DNA of 64,000 nucleotides from an uncultured Pseudodesulfovibrio sp. (GCF_963675635.1 NZ_OY776488.1:599740-663739); one strand, 5' to 3'; shown: positions 19,629 through 28,700, counted from the stretch's first letter. Numbers and translations are program-made. Notes: generated from the letters alone by a model not told the origin.

Positions 19629-20254
19629 ATCGGACTGAACAAGGTATAGCCGCCTATCTGGGTGAAGACCGTCTGGCCTTTTTGCAGACGGTCTCCGTGG
19701 GCATAGCCGGGGCAGGAGGGCTTGGGTCCAATTGTGCCGTGCATCTGGTGCGTTCCGGGTTCAAACGGTTTGTGCTGGTTGATTTCGATAAAGTCGAGCC
19801 TTCCAATCTCAACCGTCAAGCGTACATGGCGCAGCAGGTGGGTGAATACAAGGTGGAAGCCCTGGCTGCCAACATGCTTGCCATCAATCCTGATCTTGAC
19901 CTGGAGTCGTGCATCGGCAGGGTGACAGGCGAGGATATGGCGGAACTGTTTGCTGAATGTGATGTGGTGGTCGAAGCCTTTGATGATCCGGAAGCCAAAA
20001 AGGCTTTGGTGGAAACCATGCTCCCCAAAGGTGTTCTTGTCGTGGCAGCTTCAGGGATGGGCGGCACAGGGAACAGTGATGCCATGATTACGCGCAAGGT
20101 GCGCGATAACTTCTACCTCATCGGCGACGGAGTGACTGAGTGTACGGATGAAAATCCGCCTTTGTCTCCGCGAGTGGGGATTGCCGCCGCCAAGCAGGCG
20201 GATGTGGTACTCAGTCACTTCCTGAATCAATACGATGTTGAAGGAGGGAAGTGA
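19625..20254 (+). CDS. thiF: ThiS adenylyltransferase ThiF (HesA/MoeB/ThiF family)
   Basis: Adenylates the C-terminal glycine of ThiS so that it can accept sulfur. GIAGAGGLGSNCAVHLVRSG is the nucleotide-binding glycine loop (about residues 27-46), and DFDKVEPSNLNRQ is the conserved ATP/Mg loop. Length 209 aa makes this the short ThiF form without the zinc-binding Cys pairs seen in MoeB. The ATG overlaps the thiH stop. It lies between thiH and thiE, so a thiamin role is firmer than a molybdopterin one. Confidence 0.93.
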   Translation: MNRTEQGIAAYLGEDRLAFLQTVSVGIAGAGGLGSNCAVHLVRSGFKRFVLVDFDKVEPSNLNRQAYMAQQVGEYKVEALAANMLAINPDLDLESCIGRVTGEDMAELFAECDVVVEAFDDPEAKKALVETMLPKGVLVVAASGMGGTGNSDAMITRKVRDNFYLIGDGVTECTDENPPLSPRVGIAAAKQADVVLSHFLNQYDVEGGK

Positions 20255-20910
20255 TGATGCGGAAAATAACGCGGCATAACATTCTTGATACGGACATATA
20301 TTGCCTGACCGGCGAGAAATTCTCGTTGGGGCGGTCCAATATTGATGTGGTACGGGAGATGCTGGACAGCGGGATCAAGCTGGTCCAGTACCGCGAAAAG
20401 GAAAAGAAGATGGGTGCCAAGTATGAGGAATGTCTTGTTATTCGAGACATGACTCGTCAGGCTGGAGCCGCGTTTATCGTTAATGATGATATCGAACTGG
20501 CCCGATTGGTTGGTGCGGACGGCGTTCATATCGGGCAGGAGGATCTGCCTGTGGAAGCCGTGCGGCGACTGGTGGGAGATGAGATGGCTATTGGACTTTC
20601 CACCCACAGTCCGGCGGAAGCACGTGATGCAGTCAAACGCGGTGCTGATTACATTGGTGTCGGGCCTATTTTCAAGACGTACACCAAGGAAGATGTCGTT
20701 GACCCTGTGGGGTTCGAATATCTTGAATATGTCGTCAATAATGTGGATATCCCGTTCGTAGCTATCGGCGGCATCAAGGAACATAACATCGGCGAAGTGA
20801 TCCGGCGTGGCGCATCCTGCGTGGCATTGGTGACTGAAATTGTCGGTGAAGAAAATATAAATGGAAAAATCAACGCGCTTCGTCATGAGATTGAAGCGGC
20901 GAAGGAGTAA
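20254..20910 (+). CDS. thiE: Thiamin phosphate synthase
   Basis: Joins the pyrimidine pyrophosphate and thiazole phosphate to thiamin phosphate. TIM-barrel motifs: [45 protein letters not shown] and FVAIGGI. AAGGAGG at 20241-20247 points to ATG 20254 (218 aa) or ATG 20257; the frame also has a GTG at 20251. No thiD is present in the window, so the pyrimidine kinase must be encoded elsewhere. Confidence 0.95.
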   Translation: MMRKITRHNILDTDIYCLTGEKFSLGRSNIDVVREMLDSGIKLVQYREKEKKMGAKYEECLVIRDMTRQAGAAFIVNDDIELARLVGADGVHIGQEDLPVEAVRRLVGDEMAIGLSTHSPAEARDAVKRGADYIGVGPIFKTYTKEDVVDPVGFEYLEYVVNNVDIPFVAIGGIKEHNIGEVIRRGASCVALVTEIVGEENINGKINALRHEIEAAKE

Positions 20911-20912
20911 TC

Positions 20913-22220
20913 ATGGCCTCATATACAACTCAGATGGACGCTGCCCGTAAAGGTATCGTCACCCCCCAGATGGAAACCGTGGCTCGTAAGGAAAATATCC
21001 GCATCGAGGACCTCATGGAGCGTATGGCCAGGGGAACTGTTATTATCCCGGCTAACAAGAATCACACCAATCTGGATGCCGAAGCTGTCGGCGAAGGAAT
21101 GCGTATCAAAATCAACGTCAACCTGGGTATTTCAAAGGATTGTAGTGACGTTGACCCGGAACTTGCTAAGGTTCAGGCCGCTTTGGATCTTAAAGCTGAA
21201 GCGATCATGGATCTGTCCTGTTACGGCAAGACCCAGGAATTTCGTCAGAAACTGGTGAAGATGTCTCCCGCAATGGTCGGCACTGTACCCATCTATGACG
21301 CAGTGGGTTTTTATGACAAGAACTTGCAGGACATCACTGTCGATGAGTTTTTTGAGGTTGTGCAGCGACATGTTGAAGACGGCGTTGATTTTTTGACCAT
21401 TCACTGCGGATTGAACAAACATACCGCTGAAAAGGTCAAGAGTGCCAAGCGCTTGACAAATATAGTGTCGCGCGGCGGTTCCTTGCTGTTTACATGGATG
21501 GAGATCAACAATGCCGAGAATCCGTTCTATGAGCATTTTGATCGCCTGCTCGACATTTGCGAAGAGTACGACGTTACCTTGAGCCTCGGTGACGGCTGTC
21601 GACCCGGTTGTCTGCACGACGCCACTGACGCCTGTCAGGTAGAAGAGCTCATCACTCTGGGAGAGCTGACCAAGCGCGCCTGGGAACGTAATGTTCAGGT
21701 CATGATCGAAGGTCCAGGCCACATGGCCATGGGTGAGATTGCCGGCAACATGATGATGGAAAAGAGGCTGTGTCATGGTGCTCCATTTTACGTGCTCGGT
21801 CCTATCGTGACGGATGTTGCTCCCGGGTACGACCATATTACCTCTGCCATTGGCGGTGCCATTGCGGGGATGTCGGGTGCAGACTTCCTGTGTTACGTTA
21901 CACCGGCTGAACATCTGCGTCTGCCCACTCTCGAAGACATGAAAGAGGGTATCATCGCAACCCGTATTGCTGCCCATGCCGCCGATATCGCCAAGGGATA
22001 CCCTGGCGCACGTGATTGGGATGATAAAATGTCAAAGGCTCGCGCCGCTCTTGACTGGGAAGGTATGTTCAATATCGCCATGGATCCGGTGCGTCCTCGT
22101 GAATTCCGTGAATCTTCCAAGCCTGAACATGAGGACTCCTGCTCCATGTGCGGCAAGATGTGCGCGGTACGCAATATGAATCGCGTACTGGAAGGCAAGG
22201 ACATTCAGCTGGACGACTAG
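20913..22220 (+). CDS. thiC: Phosphomethylpyrimidine synthase (radical SAM ThiC)
   Basis: Rearranges aminoimidazole ribotide to hydroxymethylpyrimidine phosphate. Motifs: [34 protein letters not shown] and the C-terminal cluster ligands CSMCGKMC (CxxCxxxxC). Length 435 aa corresponds to the shorter ThiC form lacking the plant/enterobacterial N-terminal extension. Last gene of the TPP-controlled operon, 2 bases after thiE, followed by a strong terminator at 22241-22275. Confidence 0.97.
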   Translation: MASYTTQMDAARKGIVTPQMETVARKENIRIEDLMERMARGTVIIPANKNHTNLDAEAVGEGMRIKINVNLGISKDCSDVDPELAKVQAALDLKAEAIMDLSCYGKTQEFRQKLVKMSPAMVGTVPIYDAVGFYDKNLQDITVDEFFEVVQRHVEDGVDFLTIHCGLNKHTAEKVKSAKRLTNIVSRGGSLLFTWMEINNAENPFYEHFDRLLDICEEYDVTLSLGDGCRPGCLHDATDACQVEELITLGELTKRAWERNVQVMIEGPGHMAMGEIAGNMMMEKRLCHGAPFYVLGPIVTDVAPGYDHITSAIGGAIAGMSGADFLCYVTPAEHLRLPTLEDMKEGIIATRIAAHAADIAKGYPGARDWDDKMSKARAALDWEGMFNIAMDPVRPREFRESSKPEHEDSCSMCGKMCAVRNMNRVLEGKDIQLDD

Positions 22221-22240
22221 GACCGGTATATAAAAAAATG

Positions 22241-22275
22241 AAGACCCCGGAGGCGCTGTCCTTCGGGGTCTTTTT
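22241..22275. terminator. Terminator between thiC and the convergent FKBP-methyltransferase gene
   Basis: AAGACCCCGGAG (22241-22252) pairs with CTTCGGGGTCTT (22261-22272) with one wobble pair, loop of 8, followed by T residues to 22275. A run of A at 22232-22238 serves the same role on the opposite strand, so it can end both convergent genes. Confidence 0.88.
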
Positions 22276-22276
22276 G

Positions 22277-23347
22277 TTATTTAGGCTTGTGTCCGTAAAC
22301 GATGTATATCGGGTCGCTAATGCCTTTGGTCTTTTGGAAAAGCGGGTCGTCCTCCTGTCGCCAGTCATTGCGGAAGGAAAGGGTTCCTGCCTCATTGTCG
22401 AGGTTGGTGAATCGCAGGTATTCCAACACCAGTCCCATACGCTCGAATTCATGGAGTTCTGTCCACCCCTGAATGACATTCGACTCATCAAATGTGTTTG
22501 AGAATCCGATGATAATGGGAGCCCCCGCTTCCAAAAAATGGCTGACATACCTGATGATATCCACGGGGCGATGCATGTATTCGACTGAAAAGCTGCATAC
22601 CGCCGCATCGAATTTCCCCTGCGGTCGTTCTGTGCCCATGGAGAAGTCAAGGACGCGCATATTCGGTTTGATAAACCTGGAGTATGCTTTTTCGAGGTTC
22701 TTTTTTGCAGTGGCGTCCACGGCCGGTGGAGCGAACAGGGCTTCTCCAGAATCTTTTCGGTCAAAGAACGCGGAATGGAAGAAATCTGTGGGGTTGTCGT
22801 CATACATGGTCTGCATGCCTGGGCCCCAGTCGCATAGTATTTCGCGCCAGTGGGAAAGAGACCCGTATGTGCCGGTTTCCCGTTCTTCCATATATTGAAT
22901 GGTGGCGGTGATCGCGACAGGAATCTGCGCCAAAGGGTGATTGCGGTCTGCGGTAAAAGTATCCTCCTCCAGTTCGATCAGGCGAAAAGGAGTGAGGGTA
23001 TCCGGATAGACATCAAGTAAACCGTTGATATGCCCCTGTGGGTAGAACCGCCCTTTACGGGGGATAATGGGATTGCCTTGGACGGTTTTAGGCCGCATGC
23101 GTCCTATATCAATAGTCTGGACCAGGCTTTTTCTGTGGCGGGGAATGCACATGCGTGGTTCGTAGGAAAGCGTTACCGACTCTCCGGCTTGTTTCCCTTC
23201 CAATGCTTCACGCATTCCGCGTGGAAACACATCGTTAACGGGATTAAATTTCCGCCCAAGAAACCATTCCTCGTGGAGAATACCATTTGATTCCCAACGG
23301 ACAGTGAATTCCAGAGCGCCTATAACTGTGTCTGTGAATGTGATCAT
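22277..23347 (-). CDS. SlyD-like FKBP domain fused to a methyltransferase-like domain
   Basis: 356 aa. Residues 1-155 match a SlyD-type FKBP prolyl isomerase with inserted flap: DTVIGALEFTVRW at the start, GMREALEGKQAGESV (44-58), and TADRNHPLAQIPVAITATI (132-150), the analogue of the DGNHMLAGQ block. Residues 225-356 look like the C-terminal half of a class I methyltransferase: FDAAVCSFSVEYMHRPVDII, ELHEFERMGLVLEYL and SDPIYIVYG. Only 13 residues separate VLDF (232-235) from FDAAV (246-250), so the usual SAM-binding glycine loop and strands 2-3 are missing. Isomerase function is plausible; methyl transfer is doubtful. Monocistronic on the minus strand. Confidence 0.75.
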   Translation of the reverse strand: MITFTDTVIGALEFTVRWESNGILHEEWFLGRKFNPVNDVFPRGMREALEGKQAGESVTLSYEPRMCIPRHRKSLVQTIDIGRMRPKTVQGNPIIPRKGRFYPQGHINGLLDVYPDTLTPFRLIELEEDTFTADRNHPLAQIPVAITATIQYMEERETGTYGSLSHWREILCDWGPGMQTMYDDNPTDFFHSAFFDRKDSGEALFAPPAVDATAKKNLEKAYSRFIKPNMRVLDFSMGTERPQGKFDAAVCSFSVEYMHRPVDIIRYVSHFLEAGAPIIIGFSNTFDESNVIQGWTELHEFERMGLVLEYLRFTNLDNEAGTLSFRNDWRQEDDPLFQKTKGISDPIYIVYGHKPK

Positions 23348-23768
23348 GATTATGAACGTCCGACAATGGTTGAAGAAATATACATATAATAAGTTTCAAC
23401 AGGGACAAAGGCAAATGCGAAAATATTTTTGATGATTTTATTTGGTTTTATTTTTGCATAAAAATCAAATGATTGTCAGTTTGACGTCGGTGAATACGTC
23501 GGGGGGGTACATGTGAAGCGCTTTTATTTTTCAACATAAGGCTGTTGAAAAGTTTTTTTAACAATCTTAAAATCCGTTAGCCGAGTGCTGTCGTCGATGA
23601 ACCCTTTGCGGTGAGTTTATTCATTGGTCTTGAGTTGTCCACAATATAAATACTTGAGTTATAAGTTTTTATTTATTTGACGAAAAAGATCAATTCCGGT
23701 TATTTTGAGTTAAGCAGTATGGAATGAACGGTTTAAGATTTTTTCTATAAATGCTCTAGGAGGATCTT
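23348..23768. other. AT-rich intergenic region between divergent genes
   Basis: 421 bases without a convincing gene. A G7 tract lies at 23501-23507. TTGACG (23677-23682) with TATTTT at 23701-23706, an 18-base spacer, is a candidate promoter for the downstream acidic protein. AGGAGG at 23758-23763 is its ribosome-binding site. Confidence 0.35.
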
Positions 23769-24395
23769 ATGGCGGACAAGATCGGTTCCACATCAACTCT
23801 CGAAGTTTCTCTGCCTAAAGCAGGAGAGGTTGTCGAGTATCAGGTTTCTTCTGAAGTGCCTGTCAAATTCAACTTCTTTGTTTCCGAAGTCGTTTTTTCC
23901 TGTAACGGTAATGACCTTGTTTTTACCGGCGATAGCGGAGGGGCCGTTGTCATAAAGAATTATCTGACGCTGGCCCAGGAAGATGCCCTCCCTCCGTTTG
24001 AGTTGAAGGGTGGAGAAGAGGTGCCGGGGAATATCTATCTTTTTGCCTTCAATGACACAGGGAATTCCATTGAGACAGCTGCTGGCAGCGATATGGACAA
24101 CTCCATGACAAGTGATGAAGAGGGTGGCACCATTTCACCGAGTGAATGGCTTGAACCGCTCATGGTGCCCGACGGTGCCGACGACTCTTCTTCCCTGCTT
24201 AATATTCTGACTCCAGAGCAGCTTTTTTCCAGTGACAATCTGAGCACTTTTGGTGACGAAGTGTATGCTGTCAGCCTTTTTAGTGCGACTTCACTCCCAG
24301 TAGATCATGGATTGTCCCTGGGTTCTCTCTCGGATGGATATGATTCTGTCATTGATACCATTCAACATATCATTGATTCGCCAGAGTACATTTAA
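23769..24395 (+). CDS. Acidic protein resembling the N-terminal module of large secreted adhesins
   Basis: 208 aa, very acidic and rich in Ser/Asp/Gly, no signal peptide. Residues 1-85 (KAGEVVEYQV, LVFTGDSGGAVVIKNYLTL, FELKGGEEVPGNIYLFAF) read like the leading module of giant RTX/LapA-type type I secreted adhesins of Desulfovibrio, where a PNG-GTVVL-NFF phrase precedes many repeats. Here the protein ends after about 120 further acidic residues, with no repeats or C-terminal secretion signal. AGGAGG five bases before ATG 23769. The similarity is from memory of the family and is weak; function unknown. Confidence 0.6.
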   Translation: MADKIGSTSTLEVSLPKAGEVVEYQVSSEVPVKFNFFVSEVVFSCNGNDLVFTGDSGGAVVIKNYLTLAQEDALPPFELKGGEEVPGNIYLFAFNDTGNSIETAAGSDMDNSMTSDEEGGTISPSEWLEPLMVPDGADDSSSLLNILTPEQLFSSDNLSTFGDEVYAVSLFSATSLPVDHGLSLGSLSDGYDSVIDTIQHIIDSPEYI

Positions 24396-24422
24396 CCCCC
24401 GGTTTCATAGACTGAAATTTCA

Positions 24423-24451
24423 GGTCCAATCTTGCGATTGGACCTTTTTTT
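24423..24451 (+). terminator. Intrinsic terminator
   Basis: GGTCCAATC (24423-24431), loop TTGC, GATTGGACC (24436-24444), then seven T (24445-24451). A textbook Rho-independent terminator 28 bases after the acidic-protein stop codon. Confidence 0.93.
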
Positions 24452-24681
24452 ATTTCTATTATGGATGTAGTTGAATATAGCCTTTCGATTTCGATGTGTT
24501 GATTTTCTTGATGTTACATTAATTTGTAGTGTATTGAGTTTCGTGTTTAATCCTGAAAATTGAAATTTAGGTTGGTTTTACGAAATCAATGTTCCAAGTC
24601 TCAACCATTTTTCATCATTGATCTCTTTATCTATTTGCGGACGTGTATCGGGTAATGTGATTTCAGATTCGGCAGAGGGTT

Positions 24682-25704
24682 ATGGCAATTAAGGAAAATA
24701 TGCTGGGCGTCAAAGAAATTGATTGCTCGGATGGTATAAGTACTGAAGATTACAATCAGATAGATCCAAACATTCTGGATTGTTTTCCTCGTCAGGAATA
24801 TCCTGTGAATCTCTTTCATTGGAAAGAGGATATTCGAGTGCTGTCGCCTTTGTATGTTGTAGGGCGGAGTGTTGACAGGCATTTACGAGTGAAAGTTCGT
24901 GATTTGAGTGAAAAGGGGCTGCTCTTTTTTTCCCGTAATCAAATCGAACAGTACACTGACTGTGTGGCGTGCAACCTTGATACGGCACTGGATGACCCGA
25001 ATCTGACGTGGGAAGAGAAAGCCGGTTTGTTCATTCATGAATTGAATCGGAGGCAGGTTGCACTGTATGCTCATTTGTTGGGAGCCCACCTCGCGGATTT
25101 GCAGCGGGCTGTTGAAGCTCTTTGCGCATATCTGATTCAGAATCCACAACGAATTGCCCAATTGGTCAGGGACGTGCACGCAGATCTTTCTGTTGAGCGA
25201 CGCCGGATTAATGCTTCAATTCTTGCGCTGGCCATATATGTCGAATTGAACAAGGGAGACATCACGCTTGAAACGCTGGAAGTCGTGGCTTTGGGGTTTT
25301 TACTTTACGACATCGGAATGTCGCGGCTTTCGCCCTTGATGCTCAGCAAGCCACAACAGCTTACCACCTCCGAAAGACGTACCATGCGTGAACATCCTAA
25401 TGCTGGAGTGGAACTTCTTGGTAAGTTGAATCTTACCCGGGCGGAGATTGTCGAGCCTGTCATTCAGCACCATGAAAGACTTAACGGTACCGGGTATCCC
25501 AATAAGTTGAAGGGAGAAAATATCGGGCAGTTAGGGCGAATTGCGGCAGTGGCTGATTCCTACTGTGCCATGATTACGGATTGTGCCTATCGTTCGTGTA
25601 TTTCTCCTATCAATGCTGCTGCTGAACTCGTCACAAACGAACGGAAATACGATCAAGTCATTTGCCGTACGCTTGTCAGGTTCTTGCAGACAGTTCAGAA
25701 GTAG
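24682..25704 (+). CDS. HD-GYP-type protein with degenerate HD motif
   Basis: 340 aa. An N-terminal domain (about 1-120) of the kind seen before bacterial HD-GYP proteins precedes an HD-GYP output domain (about 165-335). Retained: REHPNAG (236-242), HHER (263-266), GTGYP (269-273) and ADSY (291-294). The defining HD pair is changed to Tyr-Asp (LLYDIGM, 207-213), and the following Lys of DIGK is Met. HD-GYP enzymes cleave cyclic di-GMP using these metal ligands, so catalysis is doubtful and a binding or sensory role is likely. Single gene between two terminators. Confidence 0.85.
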   Translation: MAIKENMLGVKEIDCSDGISTEDYNQIDPNILDCFPRQEYPVNLFHWKEDIRVLSPLYVVGRSVDRHLRVKVRDLSEKGLLFFSRNQIEQYTDCVACNLDTALDDPNLTWEEKAGLFIHELNRRQVALYAHLLGAHLADLQRAVEALCAYLIQNPQRIAQLVRDVHADLSVERRRINASILALAIYVELNKGDITLETLEVVALGFLLYDIGMSRLSPLMLSKPQQLTTSERRTMREHPNAGVELLGKLNLTRAEIVEPVIQHHERLNGTGYPNKLKGENIGQLGRIAAVADSYCAMITDCAYRSCISPINAAAELVTNERKYDQVICRTLVRFLQTVQK

Positions 25705-25743
25705 GCTGTCGAAGTCTCCTGTTTTTTTGAGCGGTCTACAAAA

Positions 25744-25791
25744 AACGGCAAAAGCCATCATATCCATCTGGATATGATGGCTTTTGCCGTT
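25744..25791. terminator. Long perfect hairpin, probably a bidirectional terminator
   Basis: A 22-bp perfect stem (25744-25765 with 25770-25791) with the four-base loop ATCT; the arms contain AAAAGCC and GGCTTTT. It lies 40 bases after the HD-GYP gene and before the end of the convergent methyltransferase gene, so it can serve both. Confidence 0.8.
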
Positions 25792-25869
25792 GATCTCAGA
25801 GAAAGTCGCGCTCCTCTATAAAGCGAACCGGTTACAGGCGGTTCCTTCAAATATAAAGGTCATTCTGTT

Positions 25870-27231
25870 TTAAAAAGGAACATCACAGTGAACAATGCGC
25901 TTGCAATAATCTATGCCTATCGGGTTCAATTGGAGTGTCTCGACGTTTTCTCGTCGACTTGCCAGCGATGTCTCTTGGACAAAATTGGGCATTGTGTCCA
26001 AGCTCGTGAGACAATGGTTGAGCACATCGCTTCGCGTTTTGCCGCTGCATACGTGGTGTTCCATATTGTCTTCCACATGCCGTGAGTGGAGCATGAGGGC
26101 GTGGGTAATGCAGGGCTGATACTCATTTACTTCATGTTCTTGAAGTCGAAGGCTGCATTGATCGAGCGCTGTGCATGTCTTCTCTGACCGTGGGTGTGCA
26201 AAACTCCATGGGGTTAGACGGCGACTGAGTTGCGGTGGCAACATATGTGTGTTGTACCCATTTTCTTGTGCGCTTTCGGCCCAGGTTTCAGGGTAGATTT
26301 GGAAAATGATTGGCCAGACAAGACTATAGGGGAATTCCCAGAAATCATGTGAATATCCAATTCGACTGTGGTTGAAGAAAATGCCGTCAGGAGAGAGCTT
26401 CCTGAAAATATCGTTGGCACTGTTGCGCTGATTTTTGGCATAAGCCAAGGCATTAATGCTGATCAAAAGGTCTATTGACCCTTCATCGAAGAGCAAAGGG
26501 GACGATATGTCATGCTTGAGGAACTTCAGGTTCGGTGCAGTGAAGGAATTAATAGCTACTTCAAGTGCGGAATCTGACAACTCAAGTCCAAACACTTGGG
26601 CGTCAGGATATTCTTTTGCCAAACCATACGTCGTTTTCCCAAGGCCGCAGCCCAGGTCGACAATGACTTCTGGAGAGCGTTGAAGATGAGGGGCTGTAAA
26701 TTTTGTAACAAGGTGCTCGAAACTGTTCGTGTTCGCCTTGAATTTTTGGTTCCAGTCAGATGGTTGTGTCTCCTTGAATATTTCCTTTTTTTGACTCCAG
26801 TCATTCTCATTATAATTCTTTGTATTGCGAGGGATTGTAACATGGTATTCGCCAACCACAGGAGTTTGAGGGACTGTGTTCGTCAGTGACTGGAAAGGGA
26901 CAGGAGTAATGTCACCTTTCGTGGCGACGAGATGTTGATCCAGTAAATTGACGAATGTATCCTTGTCCCCACCCAGGAATATCCAATCAACATCTTCCAA
27001 ATAATAGAGTGGCTGACGGAATTCTCCACGGAGAAGGGTGGTTATGAATGGATACGCAAAAGGTGTTCTTGTGGTTGTATCCACTCCTTCAAATGACAGG
27101 AGGACGCATTGGAGCGAAGTAAGGTCAACTTCCCTACAAGGTTTGGCTTTTCGGATTGGAAGGTTGGCAGTTTTGATTTTAAGAAGCAGTTCAGCATATT
27201 CTTCGACAGGAATAAAAATTGTTGTAGTCAT
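25870..27231 (-). CDS. Class I SAM-dependent methyltransferase with extra domains
   Basis: 453 aa from ATG 27231; the frame runs further upstream (to 27396), but the residues there look non-coding. Residues 1-130 are an unassigned N-terminal domain, and residues 165-330 are a methyltransferase core with VDLGCGLGKT (191-200), the acidic GLELSD after strand 2 and ISSPLLFDEGSIDLLIS before motif IV. A 120-residue His/Cys-containing tail follows. Base composition and codon use are more AT-rich than in housekeeping neighbours, hinting at transfer. The substrate is unknown. Confidence 0.8.
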   Translation of the reverse strand: MTTTIFIPVEEYAELLLKIKTANLPIRKAKPCREVDLTSLQCVLLSFEGVDTTTRTPFAYPFITTLLRGEFRQPLYYLEDVDWIFLGGDKDTFVNLLDQHLVATKGDITPVPFQSLTNTVPQTPVVGEYHVTIPRNTKNYNENDWSQKKEIFKETQPSDWNQKFKANTNSFEHLVTKFTAPHLQRSPEVIVDLGCGLGKTTYGLAKEYPDAQVFGLELSDSALEVAINSFTAPNLKFLKHDISSPLLFDEGSIDLLISINALAYAKNQRNSANDIFRKLSPDGIFFNHSRIGYSHDFWEFPYSLVWPIIFQIYPETWAESAQENGYNTHMLPPQLSRRLTPWSFAHPRSEKTCTALDQCSLRLQEHEVNEYQPCITHALMLHSRHVEDNMEHHVCSGKTRSDVLNHCLTSLDTMPNFVQETSLASRRENVETLQLNPIGIDYCKRIVHCDVPF

Positions 27232-27653
27232 GGTACACCATAGGAGTAGGAATGAGCGATAAATCAGATCCGGTTCAGAAAGAATCTTTTCCCCTAGTTT
27301 TTTTGGCGTTCCCTTGCGAAAAAAATGCCAAAAAAGAGACTGTATTTTGGGTCTCTCCTGGTGGCATCTCTCATTTGTACGATGATATCTGTTCAAATTA
27401 TGGGCATGGGTAATATAAAACTGTCACACATATTATGATGTAACAGTTTGATTTATAATGTAATATTCGTTTAGTCCAAACTTCGACTTTCGGAGCCTGA
27501 TTCCTGACTAAATTCAATTCATCATATTTATATAGTACGGCATCGCGTTGGGTAAAAATTGCCGTAAGAAAAAAACTGTAAAGTGGTTTTTGATTGGCCT
27601 GTAATATCTCATGGCGAATTAATGACGTTGCCTTTCGCACATGCCACTCCGCT
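27232..27653. other. AT-rich intergenic region, no gene seen
   Basis: Between the two minus-strand genes. The methyltransferase frame stays open to 27396 but its translation there lacks family features. No hairpin terminator or clear promoter was found by eye. Confidence 0.35.
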
Positions 27654-28118
27654 TTAGTTCAGAGTTTTGATTCGACCTTGTATCTTTTCCATGAGTTTGT
27701 TGAGTTCTGGGGAATCGTCTGTGTAGATCTGTCTGCTGTGTTCATACTGCCTGTTGATGACGCCTATTTGCATGGTGAGATTTGCTTCCTTTGTCACCCA
27801 GAGTGCTTCTTTCTGCGCAGGGGACAACAAATTGGTAGTTATATCGTCTTCTCGTAATTGTGCTTTTTGTAATAAGGCAGCATACTTTTCTTTTTGCTTT
27901 CTGTTGAAATCAAGGTCTTCTTCGAGTTGTCGTTTCAGTCGCTTCACCTCACTCAGCTGATGCGTCCAGAAATCTTTACCTTGGATTGCTTCGCGAGTCT
28001 GGTTGGAGATGTCGTTGAGTATCAAGTCTTCTGAAACAACAATCATGTTGGGGTTTGAAAAAGAAAGATACACGATAAATGAGAGAACAAGTATTGCGGG
28101 AATGATTAATATGCGCAT
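27654..28118 (-). CDS. Membrane-anchored coiled-coil protein of unknown function
   Basis: 154 aa. One N-terminal membrane segment (ILIIPAILVLSFIVYLSF) with most of the chain outside the membrane. Residues 55-150 are a charged helical stretch with heptad character (SEVKRLKRQLEEDLDFNRKQ onward), so a coiled coil in the periplasm. I do not recognise a family. It is upstream of the AT-rich methyltransferase on the same strand but 420 bases away. The intervening bases 27232-27653 show only AT-rich sequence and no further gene. Confidence 0.6.
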   Translation of the reverse strand: MRILIIPAILVLSFIVYLSFSNPNMIVVSEDLILNDISNQTREAIQGKDFWTHQLSEVKRLKRQLEEDLDFNRKQKEKYAALLQKAQLREDDITTNLLSPAQKEALWVTKEANLTMQIGVINRQYEHSRQIYTDDSPELNKLMEKIQGRIKTLN

Positions 28119-28388
28119 ATTGGCCGCCAGAGTTGTTTGTTTGATGCCGCAGAAAAGGAAATTGTTTTCGTTTGAATAAGGGGGAAGGGATCTTGCCTCT
28201 ATAGTATTCCTTTGGCTTCAGTCAGTCCATCTGTTTACGATGTTTACTGGTGGCTTGGGATACGCTTTTGCTCAGAATGAAGAGTTGTGAGTTGTTTTAT
28301 GAGATGCATACGCCATCTCAAGGATGTGTGCGTTTTTTTCAAGGAGGCTTGGGAGAAAACTGCCGGGTAGGTATCTAGCGGAAAAGAA
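28119..28388. other. Intergenic region, nothing recognised
   Basis: About 270 bases between the coiled-coil membrane gene and the first initiator tRNA terminator. No gene, repeat or clear promoter seen. Confidence 0.3.
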
Positions 28389-28394
28389 TGAAAA

Positions 28395-28424
28395 AGCGGT
28401 TACATCCATTCAGATGTAACCGCT
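28395..28424 (-). terminator. Terminator of tRNA-fMet copy 1
   Basis: AGCGGTTACATC (28395-28406) pairs with GATGTAACCGCT (28413-28424), loop of 6. Read on the minus strand the stem is followed by a T run (A run at 28391-28394 on plus). It lies 9 bases past the tRNA 3' end. Confidence 0.88.
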
Positions 28425-28433
28425 TGATTTCCT

Positions 28434-28510
<77 letters not shown>

Positions 28511-28525
28511 ACACGTGAGAAAGAC

Positions 28526-28554
28526 GTTCTAGGTGTATCGCAACCTTTTGTCAA
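28526..28554 (-). promoter_or_regulatory. Promoter of tRNA-fMet copy 1
   Basis: On the minus strand: TTGACA (28549-28554), 17-base spacer, TAGAAC (28526-28531). Perfect -35 box and good spacing, about 15 bases before the tRNA 5' end at 28510. Confidence 0.8.
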
Positions 28555-28568
28555 CACTTAAAAGAAAA

Positions 28569-28600
28569 AACGGTTACATCCATTTAGATGTAACCGTTTG
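28569..28600 (-). terminator. Terminator of tRNA-fMet copy 2
   Basis: AAACGGTTACATC (28569-28581) pairs with GATGTAACCGTTT (28588-28600) around a 6-base loop; the A run at 28566-28571 gives the T tail on the minus strand. Near-copy of the terminator at 28395-28424, with compensating stem changes. Confidence 0.88.
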
Positions 28601-28608
28601 ATTTCTTT

Positions 28609-28685
<77 letters not shown>

Positions 28686-28700
28686 CACGTGAGAAAGAGG

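Noticed and set aside
27232-27396. 55-residue N-terminal extension of the minus-strand methyltransferase
   Set aside because: Composition is Arg/Lys-rich and unlike the rest; ATG 27231 starts a plausible protein.
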